Assembly: GCA_027886185.1 (NCBI GenBank)
Contig: WOAB01000146.1
Span: 496,001 to 560,000 of the forward strand
DNA: 64,000 nucleotides
Reading direction: 5' to 3'
Source: Rheum nobile
Lineage: Eukaryota; Streptophyta; Magnoliopsida; Caryophyllales; Polygonaceae
Under the pieces are notes generated by a model. The model was not told the DNA's origin. It saw nothing but the letters and a program-made list of their open reading frames with translations, and made no database searches. The translations under genes and the position numbers were made by a program. Shown here in pieces: positions 35,842 through 46,790 of the stretch (positions are counted from its first letter, which is position 1; the number at the start of each line of letters is the position of its first letter).

Positions 35842-38237
35842 TGTAACACCCCCAAATCTTAACCCACTTGGAAATGTATTACCGCCAGTGACTCCGATAT
35901 TCCTCACCGAAGTCACCCCAGGCTTTACCGTTTGAAAACAAATCATGAAATACAATGATACAAAATGATAACTTTATTCATATAAAACATGAGTCCCGGG
36001 ATTACATCCCAATCCCGAATAAGACAAATACAGAGTTTAAACAAAGTACAGCGGAAGTCTTTTAAATATATAACAGAGTAAATAAGTTACAGCGGAAGTC
36101 TTTCTTTAAATATTACAAAAAGGGTTGTGATCGTAATGATCACCTGCCCAAGGATCTCAACCTGATTAAAAGATAATTATTAAAACATCCAAAAACAACC
36201 GTCGTCTTCATAGTCAATCTAGTCTCCTCATATCTTCGCTCTATTTGATGTGCCGAATCGAACGGATGACACCAGCCAACCATGTAGAGAACAATTGCGG
36301 TTGGTTAGTCTACTGAATAGACTATGCAAGGGTACAAAGCAGAAGGTTCGAAGTAGTTGTATTAGGTTAGACTCATCGTTTCTCGAATAATAACCGATAA
36401 CGATAATCAACCTTCATACTTCTACTGAATAACAACAAGAGGTATGCACAAGATAAGATGCTGAAAGACTGAATCTTCACGAAAATCGACCCGAAAGAAG
36501 ACTCCAACGGAAGTGAGTCTTAAGGAAATATGACAAATCTGGAACGTTTAAAGAATCAGACATCAGTGATTTAAAAGCTGACTTAGATGTTTCGGTTCAC
36601 GACCACCCTCACCGCTTACAGCGAATCCAGATTGGAAAGAGAACGTACTCTGATCAAAAGTCGAGATGAGCTTTCCTAGTTGCACTATTTACTTAGCTGC
36701 ACTACTCGCCAAATGTATATTAATGATGTGCACTCGGGCACTTTATCTTATTTAATTCCAAAACCCACATTACGTTATGATCTTTTAAACATATGCCCTG
36801 TCACGCAGGACATACAACTAAGGAATGGACCTCACAGAATCCAAGCCTCTGGACTTATATCGAAGGAATGAACCTCACAGAGTCCAAGCTTCTACTATCG
36901 TAGGGTCTTGATCACCCTTTTCCCCAAGTTATAAAGAAATGAATGGACCTCACGGAGTCCAGGCGTTCCTACGAATACTCGTGCTAACTAACAGTTCGAG
37001 CACAACAATAGTTCAGGATAAATCCACATAAATGCCCTCTATGCGAACATAAATAATAGCGTTGTTCTAACAGATATACAACCTATTATAATATCATTAT
37101 TACAGTTTCCAAAACAGTTTATAAAACCATTTCCAGATAACCACAATAATCATTCCAAATTAATTACTCAGATAAACAACTGATAATTAATGTAAATATG
37201 GAACGATGGGCAAGAGCGAACCGCCACTTGCCTTAATCCGCAGAGTTTGAACGAAGCCTAACGACAAGTTTCCGGGCTTGACACATGGACAGATCTGGCA
37301 CACAGATTCCTTCAAATCGACCCATAAAGAAACCCTAAGTTAGATTCGACAAAGACGAGCACGAACGAAAGAAATCGAAAGGAACGACGTCCGATCAAAG
37401 GCTACCGAAGCCAAAGCCACAACAATGCAACAACTGAAGGGCGGCGGTCGCCGCCTGCCTTACGGCGGGCGCCGCTACGAACATCGGAAATTTTACGAGA
37501 ACATAAATCTTACCAATGTCGATCGATTTGGTTCGCCTTTGCCTTGTTTTGGATTCTAAGCTTCTAAGGGCCTCCAAAGCTTCTCCTTTGCAACTGGAAC
37601 GACACCAAAATGAGCTCCGACGATCGGCTTCAAACTTTCCGGCGAGAGCTCTGTTTTCCGGCGAGGTGAATTTGAGAGATTTGAGCTTGTTTTTGTGCTC
37701 CAATCTGATCCCAAACCACTCCAATTTATAGCCCAACATGTAAGGAGATAAGATTGGCCAGAATGCAATGTGGAGGGCCAGATTCGGAGCCTCGTCCGAT
37801 TGTCGGCAGCTGGCGAACCTACCTCTGCACAGGTGCGGCGGTCGCCGCCTTGGACATTCTGAAGCGGCGGTCGCCGCTTTTGGGAAGCGGTCGCCGTTTT
37901 CCTAGGCCATCTGTCCAGGCGAAGCTGCGAGGAAGGTGTCGGGGAGTTGACCTGCGGCGGTCGCCGCCACGGGGCAGCGGTCGCCGCCAAGTCAACTCTT
38001 ATCCGTTTAACTTGGATAAAAATTGGCTTAGCCCGGGATAAAAATAATCGTACACGAACGAGTATTAAGTCCCAAAGTACGTCGACTGTATATTGATTCA
38101 CTGAGAAAAATATTACAGAGATTGAGAACATTACAGAATGTCTTTCTGTCTCCGAAATTAATCCGACGTACCAAACAGGCTTTCGGGAAAAATCTCAAAA
38201 TTCCCAAAATATCCTTATAGAAATACGGGGTATCACA
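35842..38237 (-). mobile_element. Solo LTR of the Tekay family (B)
   Basis: 2396-bp LTR beginning TGTAACACCCCCAAATC and ending GGGGTATCACA, flanked by TTTGT (35837-35841, 38238-38242) with no internal sequence: a solo LTR left by LTR-LTR recombination. The TATA region is at 37721-37736 (minus, TGGGCTATAAATTGG) and the 23-nt family core at 37210-37232. It carries about seven GGCGGTCGCCG-type units (37445-37480, 37828-37990). Confidence 0.92.
37440..37990. repeat. GGCGGTCGCCG units in solo LTR B
   Basis: Two units at about 37443-37477 (one a GGCGGGCGCCGC variant) and five at about 37829-37990, core GCGGCGGTCGCCGC. The core is the one amplified in the Athila-like gag, although the two elements belong to different lineages. 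Confidence 0.8.
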
Positions 38238-38859
38238 TTTGTATCGAAGTTAAAAACTTAGACTACAACTCCCACTCAACTTTTGGCAATCCCAATCACT
38301 GCCTTTATAACTTCCTGTTACGGTCAGCGTTTGACAGCGTCAAAGACGTACCAACAGTCAAATGATAACTATATCATACTCATGTCTAAGGAACTCACTA
38401 ATCATGAATAATCCTAGAACTCCGCAGTAAAGTCCCGAGGAATCCTAAGATCGGTCTGTCCGATGCGTATCAGTATACACATCTATGTAATCGATTAGAC
38501 ATCTCCATGTCCCTATAACACATGAAACCCGGTGTTATAAATCAATCTCACATATGGTCTTTTGATTAAGTCATTTGTATCCAAGTTAAAAACTTAGACC
38601 ATGGACTTCTAACAATTTTATAATTTCAGTTCACTTAATGGGGTTTCATTCACCAAAACAGTTTTGATGAGCCCATTTGATAACTATTAAACTGTTTGGA
38701 TACTTTATCTAATCCCAAGCAATGATTAAATAATAATATAAAACTCATATATAAGTCAAGCATAAATGTCTGTGATAACAATAAACAAGGTTTATCATAA
38801 AACAAACAATGTCTCAAAAGAACTCTCTAAGGTGCTTGAGTCCTTTGGCCCGAGAGTGA

Positions 38860-41078
38860 CTGTCATGCTTGGGCCTAGACATGGGCTTGGTCAAAAGGAT
38901 CTGCAATGTTGTCGTCTGTGTGAACTTTGCACATCTTCACATCTCCACTATCAACATAGTGTCCGATCATGTGGTACTTCCGTGGAACATGTCTGGATTT
39001 GGAACTCTTTCAGCTGACGGCTCCTCCATTCAGAATGAAGACATATCCAGACTGGGATTCAAAATCATCTCTGTCTGTCTGAAACTTGCCTCAGTATATC
39101 CCTTGACGACCAGCTCGTCATCACCTCCAAATATCAAGAGATCATCCCTAGTCCTTCGTAAGTACTTCAGGATGTTCTTGGCTGCACACCAATGTGCATT
39201 CCCCGGGTTTGATTGGTACCTGCTACACATACTCAAAGCATATGCAACATCTGGGCGAGTACAAGTCATTGCATACATGATGGATCCTATGGCTGAGGCA
39301 TAAGGAATCCTACTCATCCTTCCAGTCTCATCAGGTGTCTTAGAACACTGGCTCTTGCTGAGATATAAGCCATGCTGCATAGGCAGGAACCCTTTCTTAG
39401 AGTTCATTATATTGAATCTATCAAGGACCTTATCTACATAAGTTCCCTTACTTAGACCAATATCTCTTAGATCTATCTCTATAGATCTTAATGCCTAGTA
39501 TGTACTCAGTCTCTCCCAAGTCCTTCATTGAGAAATACTTCTTAAGCCACTCCTTAACTATCTCCAACATATGAATGTCATTCCCAATGAGTAATATGTC
39601 ATCCACATATAGAACTAGGAAGGCCACTTTGCTCCCACTAAACTTCTTGTAGACACAGGGCTCTTCTTCGCATCTGACGAAATCAAACTTTTTGACCACT
39701 TCATCAAAACGAAGATTCCAACTCCTGGATGGTTGCTTAAGTCTATAGATGGACTTCTTAAGCTTGCATATTCTCCTAGGATTGCCAGATCTCATAATCA
39801 TAATAAGCGGCAATCGCTAGGAATATCCTAATGGACCTGATCATAACGACCGATGTGAACGTTATGAACCTGTCTAAATCCTTTGGCAACTAGTCTTGCC
39901 TTATAGACAGAAACATTTCCATCCTTGTCTGTGTTGATCTCAAAGACCCATTTGCATCCAATAGGTTTTACCCCATCAGGCAAATCTATCGAGTCCCAGA
40001 CTTGATTCTCAGACATGGATTCCATTTCGGATCTCATGGCTATCAGCCATTTCTCGGAGTCGGGGTCCGCCATCACTTTCTTATAGGTCGCAGGCTCACC
40101 GTTCTCTAAAAGTAGAACATCAATGCTAGCAGTCAAGACGTAATCCTCATAACGTCTAGGCTACTGCCTTAGCCTGTCTGATCTCCAGTGGTCCAACAAT
40201 AGGAGAGACTTCAGCTGCTGGGTTGACCACATCTGTATGCGGGACCTCAGGTGCTTCATCAACTTGAAGAATTGCATCTTGAATCTGGGCGGTTTCCCTT
40301 TGAGAAGGTACACCTCCAAAGTCAAGTTCCTCAGTGACATCATCTATGTCCTCGTGTTGTTGGGTTTGTTGCTCAACTTGAATCTCATCAAGCTGAACAT
40401 TTCTCCCACTTGGCTTCTTGGAAAAGAAATCATTTTCCAAAAAGACACTATCCCGAGCAACAAACACTTTGTTCTCAGCGGGATTGTAGAATTAATATCC
40501 CCTTATTTTCTTGGGATAACCTATAAAGAAGCATTTGTCTGATTTGGGTGCTAGCTTATCAGGTAGTAAACGCTTTACATAAGCCTCGCATCCCCAGACC
40601 TTCAGGAGTGACAAGCTAGGAACTTTCCCATACCATATCTCATGTGGTTTCTTGTCAACTGATCGTGACAGAGTCCTGTTTAGTGCGAACGTAACATTGG
40701 TGAGGACATATCCCCAAAAGGATGTAGGAAGATCAGCAAAACTCATCATTGAGCGGACCATGTCTAACAATGCCACAACTTCTCAAGTGATGGTCAAATT
40801 CTTGGCTCAGGTATTCGCCCCCTCGATCTGATCGGAGTGCCTTTATCTTCTCACATGTTTCAAATGATTCTAAATCAAATGACTTTAGGCTACCAACTGT
40901 TTGGAGTTCCTTCATGCGTTTGATTTTAATGTGACCCAAGCGACAATGCCATAGATTGGCTTCACTTATATCATTCGACTTTTGCCTCTATGTATCAACG
41001 TTATAAATTTCAGATTTGATATCCAGTATGTATAGTCCACTACTACTCATATGGGCTCGAGCATAGAAAATGTCATTC
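38860..41078 (-). pseudogene. Decayed copia pol (integrase, RT, RNase H)
   Basis: Minus-strand blocks in order: integrase N-terminus (about 40975-40900, NLWHCRLGHIKIKRM), integrase core and C-terminus (40939-40492, LRSDRGGEYLSQEFD, PTSFWGYVLTNVTFALNR, LAPKSDKCFFIGYPKK), RT (40136-39448, NQVWDSIDLPDGVKPIGCKW, then the catalytic VLYVDDILLIGND), RNase H (39407-39030, IPYASAIGSIMYAMTCTRPD, HWCAAKNILKYLRRT) and a C-terminal tail (about 38990-38880, DVKMCKVHTDDNIADP). The integrase lost a segment before KIKALRSDRGG and another after CGIVRHG. The RNase H lost its middle between the NPSLDMSSF region and SRHVPRKYH. Several stops and frameshifts separate the blocks. Confidence 0.88.
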
Positions 41079-42239
41079 TTATAAAGGAAAAAAACAATTC
41101 TTAATGACAAAATCATAACCCTCAAGGTTCAAAACTGAAATTGAAATCAAATACTTAGTAATAGAAGGAACAAAATAACAATTATAAAGTTCTAAAACTA
41201 AGCCAGAAGGTAGAGGTAGACTATAATTTTCAATGACAAGTGTAGCAACCCTTGCTCCATTTCCAACGCGCAGATCTATCTCATCCTTCTGCAACCGTCT
41301 CCTATTTGTTGGTCCCTGCACATTCGAAATAATGTGAGAACCACATTCGGTATCTAATACCCAAGAATGAGACTTGGTTGATAAGATTTTAGTAACGTGA
41401 ATACCTGAAGTGGAGACTGTTCCCCTCTTCTTGTCTTCCAGGTACTTGGGACAGTTTCTCTTCCAGTGCCCCTTAGCCTTGTAGTAGAAGCAGTCGTGCT
41501 CAGCAGCCACTTTTACCTTAGGGGTGTTCCCCCTGTGTTGGACAACTTGCTTGCCCTTCCCTTGGTATTGTTGCTTCTTCTGGGGCCCTTTCTTAAACCC
41601 TTTCCCATTGACCATTAGAACTTCCTTCAAAGGGTCAACCATGACGTTTTGCTCAGCTGTTTTGAGCATCACGTGTAGCTCGTTGAGAGTCTTGCTCATG
41701 GCTCCCATGTGATACATCTGCCTAAAGTGGGCAAATCCATCATGTAGGGAGTATAAGATCATATATGTAGCCGTCTCAACATTGTAAGGGTTACCCAGTC
41801 GAGCCATCTTGTCAAACAAGCCTATGATGTTGTAAACATGTGGCCCAACGGGTTTCCCTTTCTCGAGCTTGCACTGCAATATGGACTTGAGGGTCAAGTA
41901 CTGCTTAATCCTGGCTTGCTCCTTGAAGAGATCTCTAAGATTCTTCATAATGGTATATGCATCCTTATCTTTAAACCTTTGTTGAAGAGAAGGTTCCATA
42001 GCAGCCAGCATCAGACAAGTGACGTTCATTGCCCGTTCACATATTGTCTTGTGACGTGCCTTGTCCTCATCAGATGAGGTGGCAGTCAGCTCTGGGATGG
42101 GGGTTTCAAGAACATCCTCTTGTCCCTCAGACCTGAGAATGATTCTCAGATTCCTTTCCCAATCAAGGAAATTTGTGTCGTTCAATCGGTTTTTCTCAAC
42201 AATTGAGCGGAGAGTGAATTTGAGGTGTTCAGAAGACAT
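41079..42239 (-). CDS. Copia gag-protease (N-terminal part of polyprotein)
   Basis: 386-aa open frame from MSSEHLKFTLRSIVEKNR. It has a copia gag domain at about residues 15-200 (DTNFLDWERNLRIIL, LFKEQARIKQYLTLKSI), a basic linker, a zinc knuckle near residue 250, and the start of the protease (WVLDTECGSHI near residue 295). Two key positions are altered: the knuckle reads CFYYKAKGHWKRNC, with Tyr where the second Cys is expected, and the protease active site reads DTE where copia proteases have D(T/S)G. The frame ends shortly after the protease; pol follows in broken frames. The product would probably not process itself. Confidence 0.85.
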   Translation of the reverse strand: MSSEHLKFTLRSIVEKNRLNDTNFLDWERNLRIILRSEGQEDVLETPIPELTATSSDEDKARHKTICERAMNVTCLMLAAMEPSLQQRFKDKDAYTIMKNLRDLFKEQARIKQYLTLKSILQCKLEKGKPVGPHVYNIIGLFDKMARLGNPYNVETATYMILYSLHDGFAHFRQMYHMGAMSKTLNELHVMLKTAEQNVMVDPLKEVLMVNGKGFKKGPQKKQQYQGKGKQVVQHRGNTPKVKVAAEHDCFYYKAKGHWKRNCPKYLEDKKRGTVSTSGIHVTKILSTKSHSWVLDTECGSHIISNVQGPTNRRRLQKDEIDLRVGNGARVATLVIENYSLPLPSGLVLELYNCYFVPSITKYLISISVLNLEGYDFVIKNCFFPL

Positions 42240-44136
42240 AGCTAGTAACTATAAAATGGAATAAAACATGCAGATAAGTTATGCTTGACATGCAAGAACT
42301 TAAAATTTAGACCAGCTATAAACAATAAGTTATTACACATTCTACTCAATTATATTTTCCCTTGTGAGTAAAATGATTCCAAGATCCTATCGTAGATGAA
42401 ACTCGAGCATACTAAGGCACTTCCCCAAGTCTCATGTAATCAAGGTAAGTAAACCCGTTACTAATTATAACACCTTATAATTCTTGGTTGATGGCCACAT
42501 CTTATGTAAGACTCATCCTTATGCCTCAAGATCCAAAACTGAGCCTTTTGGTCTCTTGTTGAGTGTAACCATACCAAAGGCAGCATGCCCCTATTAGACA
42601 TACCCGCACTATCCCAAGGTCAAGGAAGGACACCTCGCTAGGGCGAAAACTATCCAACGAATTCCAAGGGCCTCATGGTTATGATATGGAAAGGCATTAT
42701 CTCAATATTCTGGTAAGGGACTTAAGCATGCAATGGTTGTTTATTTACTAGTGACAAAATAGCATAAACAAACACGCAAGCATGCAAAGTGGGAAATAAT
42801 AAAGCATTCAAGTAATGCAGTAATTAAATATGATCCTAGTATGACCCCTAAAAAACCAAAATTAAAGATCTAATCTTCATGGCTCTTGTTACTCTTGGAT
42901 CTCCATCCTTAGTATCCTCCATGGATCTCCATCCTTTGGTCTTCTTAGGATCTTCTTCTTCTTGTCTTACATATAAATAAAATAAACTCTCTTGTAGAAA
43001 TTTAAATTACAAAAATACATAACGATACGCAGATCGTGTACAAGAAAAACATAACGATGCGCATATCGTATTTATCTATCCTAATGTGGGCCATACTAGT
43101 CACCGCATGCAATAATATCAAAACAAAATATACATGCAATTATAATATCATATATTATATAGACAATTTAAAAACATCCAATGTTAAATTAATCATCTCA
43201 TGATAAAATAATATTATATCATTATCTTGATTCAAATGAAATTAATATATAGCATTAATCATAATTAATCATTAAATTGCAATATTGGATAAGATATGCA
43301 TCAATTAAAGCAAAATATCAAATATCCTAATTTAAGTAAGTGGGAATATTCCCTAACAACTTTTAGGAATATATATTTTAGACAATATCATATATTATCT
43401 AATTTGTCAACCAAGATCTTATCTAGTTTTTTTTAGGACAATCCTTTATTGTAAAATTTACCCAAAGCGAGCCATGTGGACCATGTCAGACCGTGAATCG
43501 GTCCAACGCGATCCACCTGCCCATCCTGTCGAGCCCTCGGCTGGCTTCACCCGAACCGAACCCAGTTCAGTTTGCGAGCTAGGCGAGTCCAAGCCGGTTC
43601 GGTCAAACCGAAATAGACCATGGATTGCTCGAACCCGTTCGGTCTTACCGAACCCTATGTGTCTAGTTCATGCCGGTTCAAGCGTGGGCTGGTTCGGCCC
43701 TGTTCGGTTCGGTCAAATACCAAGCCGATCCGGTCGAGTCACCCAAGTCGAAAACCCAGCCGAGTCTAGAACACGTAACCGCGCCCGCGGAAACTTCCAA
43801 GCCCAGATCCGCGACCGCGGAAAAATGCGCATTTTTTTTTCCCAGATCCGCGACCGCGGATTTCTTTCTGGAGCATTTGTTCGATCCGAATCGAACGCGG
43901 CAAAAGTCATAACTTTATTCATGGGTAAATTTACAACTTTTTATGTAGAACAATTTTACATGCATATTCAAATTGAAAGTTCTAAACTTTGTTAATCCAA
44001 TCGATCAAAATCTAAATTTTTAATCATGCAAATTTAATCTACATATCAATTTTCCATCTAATTGAATCAAGATAATCATGAACATGCATCAAAATTTAAA
44101 AACTTTAAATTTGATCTAATCAATTTATGCAAGAGG
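42240..44136 (-). other. Long leader of the copia element
   Basis: About 1.9 kb between the primer site and gag. AT-rich with no gene. A GC-rich patch (43470-43870) has many ACCGAA/CGGTTCG motifs and three CCGCGACCGCGGA-type units (about 43780-43862). Small open frames there have no recognisable domain. Confidence 0.65.
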
Positions 44137-44148
44137 CAACTGATACCA
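44137..44148 (-). promoter_or_regulatory. Primer binding site of the copia element
   Basis: The minus strand reads TGGTATCAG followed by TTG, one base inside the 5' LTR; the first nine bases are complementary to the 3' end of initiator-Met tRNA. Confidence 0.8.
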
Positions 44149-44149
44149 C

Positions 44150-44836
44150 TCTAGGGATTTTAGATGCGTAAAGCGGAATTTCAGAAAACGATTTCCTAAC
44201 ATCTAACCAAGGATCTCATGCATAAACCCAAATAGATCATAGATAGGAAGAATCAAATACCTTTTGATGCGTGTTTCTATCTGCTGGAATGGAGAGAATA
44301 GAGTCTCACGTGTGACTCCTCTATTTGGTCCACCCGAGCTTGGATCTGGATCGCCTGGGACTCGGTTGCTAGAGCGAAGATCGAAGGTGAACGGGGAAGG
44401 GAGAGCAAGGAGGGGTACGACAGCCTTGTGCAAATGTTGGATTAGGGTTTTCTCTTAGAAAGCCCTCCTTTTATAATACCAGGTGTAGATATCTTATTTC
44501 CTAAATAAGTATATATTTTATTATTAATAATAACACTTTATTATTAACAAGCTTTATCTCCCAAGTTATATCTTATATAACTTTATATTATATACTTTAT
44601 ATAATATGTCTCCCAATAAACTGATCCAGTCCAAACTCTAAGGGTGTGACCTCGTAGGACCCGGTAATAATAGCAATAAACTTTATGATATACTTTATAA
44701 CATATAGTCTATAAATCATAGTTGGCTTCTAGCAAAGCACTATGACTACCTAAAATCACCGGATTAAATATCTCCATAAACGGTCACACTTCATAATCAG
44801 TAATTGCACCTTTAATTAAAGGACACAATTCCTTCA
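44150..44836 (-). repeat. 5' LTR of the copia element
   Basis: 687 bp matching 34568-35253. The inner end reads TCTAGGG where the other LTR has TGTAGAG. TATA-like motif on the minus strand at about 44466-44478. Followed by target duplication AGTAC. Confidence 0.9.
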
Positions 44837-45085
44837 AGTACAATATAGAAAAGATATTGAAATTTAATTATAAACTAAAAAAATGTACAAAGTCGAATTT
44901 GACGATTATAATTTGATATTTAATTGTAACAAGTATGAATACATTCGCTCTATTTTGTTTCAAATGAGAAGTCCAATTTCTGTTTTTTAAAAGGAAAAAA
45001 TTAAGTGGTCTCCCTCTATTTTGAAACTTATTCTTATGTTATCCTAACATGTATCTGTCCCTTATATTTTGTGAAATGTTATATA

Positions 45086-46700
45086 GGGTCTGTTCGGTAT
45101 GGCTGGGGCTTATTAGAACTGAAACTGAAGTAGAAGTTGAATTGGACTGAAGCTGAGGAAATAAGTCGGGGGCTGAACTGAGCTGAAACTGACGACTGAA
45201 GTGAAAAAACGCGTTCGATATTAACGACTTATCCAGACTAAAATTGTTAATAAATACCCTCATTTTATTTTGATGGAGGGTATCATGTGCATTGCACGTG
45301 ACACCATTTAACACAGCTTCATCCTTTCGTCTCTCCCAGATGCCCCCTTTGTTAGGGTTACACCTCCATTCACCCCTTCGATCGGCTCGCCTTCCTTTCC
45401 CATCGCGCGACGCCTGTTGTCTTCTCGAAGCCCCTCTCCGACAAGCATAGCCGGGAAGAGCCACCCACGTTGTCTTCTCCGACGTCGAGCAACATCTTCT
45501 TCGACGAAGAGGTAATATGCTTGAACTGAGTTCTTCTACGTGTGCTTCATTTTGACGTCTGGTACCATCTTCTCTTGATCTATTTGTACATCGCTAGCCA
45601 GAATGATATTTACTGAGTGGTTGTATCTGCTACTGAGTGCTTCATTTTTGCTCTGCTTGTACTGAGTGGATGATTTATTGCTTGTACGTATGCTTCATTT
45701 TTTATCTATTTGTCCATCGGTAGCCAGAATGATATTGTTCTTCTTTTTGGTCTGCTTGTACTAAGTACTGACAATGACTGGGAGTGAGTTCTTAATTTGG
45801 ACAGAATGAGGAGTGAGTTCTTGCCCCTATATTTTGATCTATATGCTTGTACTAAGTGAGTTCTTCATTTTGATATGCTTGTACTGAGGAGTGTGATCTA
45901 TTTGGACAGAATGAGGAGTGTGATCTATTTGGACAGAATGAGGAGTGTGATCTATTTGTCCCTAATTGGACAAAATGAGGAGTGTGATCTATTTGTCCTT
46001 AATTTGGACAGAATGAGGAATTGCGATCTATTTTTTCAAGCAATGTTGGCCAGAATGAGGAGTGAGTTCTTCATTTTGATATGCTTGTAATAAGGAGTGA
46101 GTTCTTCATTTTTCAAGTAATGTTGGCAAGAATGAGTGAACTGTTCATCTTGATATGCTTATACTGAGTTTTGCTTGTTGGGAATTGTTCATTAAAAGTG
46201 AGGGATCCATGAAAATATGGCATTTGATAATGTGGCCAGAATATGTGAAATCAAAAGTACAAGGTAGCAATAGTTTATATGTGAAATGATATGTGAAAAT
46301 GTGACATTAAAAGTGAGGGATCCATGAAATGATATGTGATAATGTGTCCAGATGAGATGTTTTGTTCTTACAATGATCATATGTTGTTGATCCATGAAAT
46401 GATATGTAAAAGTGAGGGATCCTTTCAACAGTTTCAGTGTTGGTTTGTATCACTGAAACTATAGATGTGTTTGGCTACAATACAGATGAGATGTTGCAAA
46501 GTGTGGCTTTCTACTGCATACCTTGCAATGAGCATATGTTGGTTTGTTTCACTGAAACATTGCTAGTGTGGCTTTCTGCTGCCTTCTTTGTTGGCTTTAC
46601 TGTCCTATCACTTGTTTGTAAATTGTTTGCTGGTGCTTTGGTTGACTTTCTGCACAATTATATTGCTAGTGCTTTCTGTATATGACAAATATGTATAACT
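45086..46700. repeat. Left long inverted end of the Harbinger element
   Basis: Shares modules, in reverse, with 53780-55811: GTGAGGGATCCATGAAATGA, TTCTTACAATGATCATATG, ACAAGGT(A/G)GCAATAGTTTAT, AGCAATGTTGGCCAGAATGA. At 45880-46030 units of about 27 bp (GTGTGATCTATTTGGACAGA core) are in tandem. An inner motif AAAAAACGCGTTCGATAT at 45204-45221 has a partner at 55715-55732. Confidence 0.8.
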
Positions 46701-46790
46701 TGTTTGTTGAATTGTTTTGTGATAGTAACCATTTGATGAATTGTTTGCTGAAATAATTGCACTTGTTTGTAAATTGTAATGAACTATTAG

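Larger units (their letters stand above)
35525..38607 (-). repeat. Tandem duplication of about 341 bp in the copia 3' region, split by a solo LTR
   Basis: Copy 1 is 35525-35841 plus 38243-38266; copy 2 is 38267-38607. Both start TACA(A/G)CTCCCACTCAAC and end CAAGTTAAAAACTTAGAC or nearly so. The related copia fragment (56990-57335) has one copy. The solo LTR landed near the end of copy 1. Confidence 0.8.
34568..44836 (-). mobile_element. Ty1/copia LTR retrotransposon, complete but defective
   Basis: Reverse-strand element with LTRs 34568-35253 and 44150-44836 and a perfect 5-bp target duplication AGTAC (34563-34567, 44837-44841). Minus-strand order: 5' LTR, initiator-Met-type primer site, a 1.9-kb leader, gag-protease (42239-41079), integrase, RT, RNase H, polypurine tract, 3' LTR, which is the copia order. 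It is inactivated by frameshifts, deletions in integrase and RNase H, and substitutions in zinc knuckle and protease. A 2396-bp solo LTR of the Tekay family sits in its 3' non-coding part. Confidence 0.93.

Noticed and set aside
43474..43995. 173-aa open frame in the copia leader
   Set aside because: Opposite strand to the element, made of CGGTTCG-type repeats, no domain.
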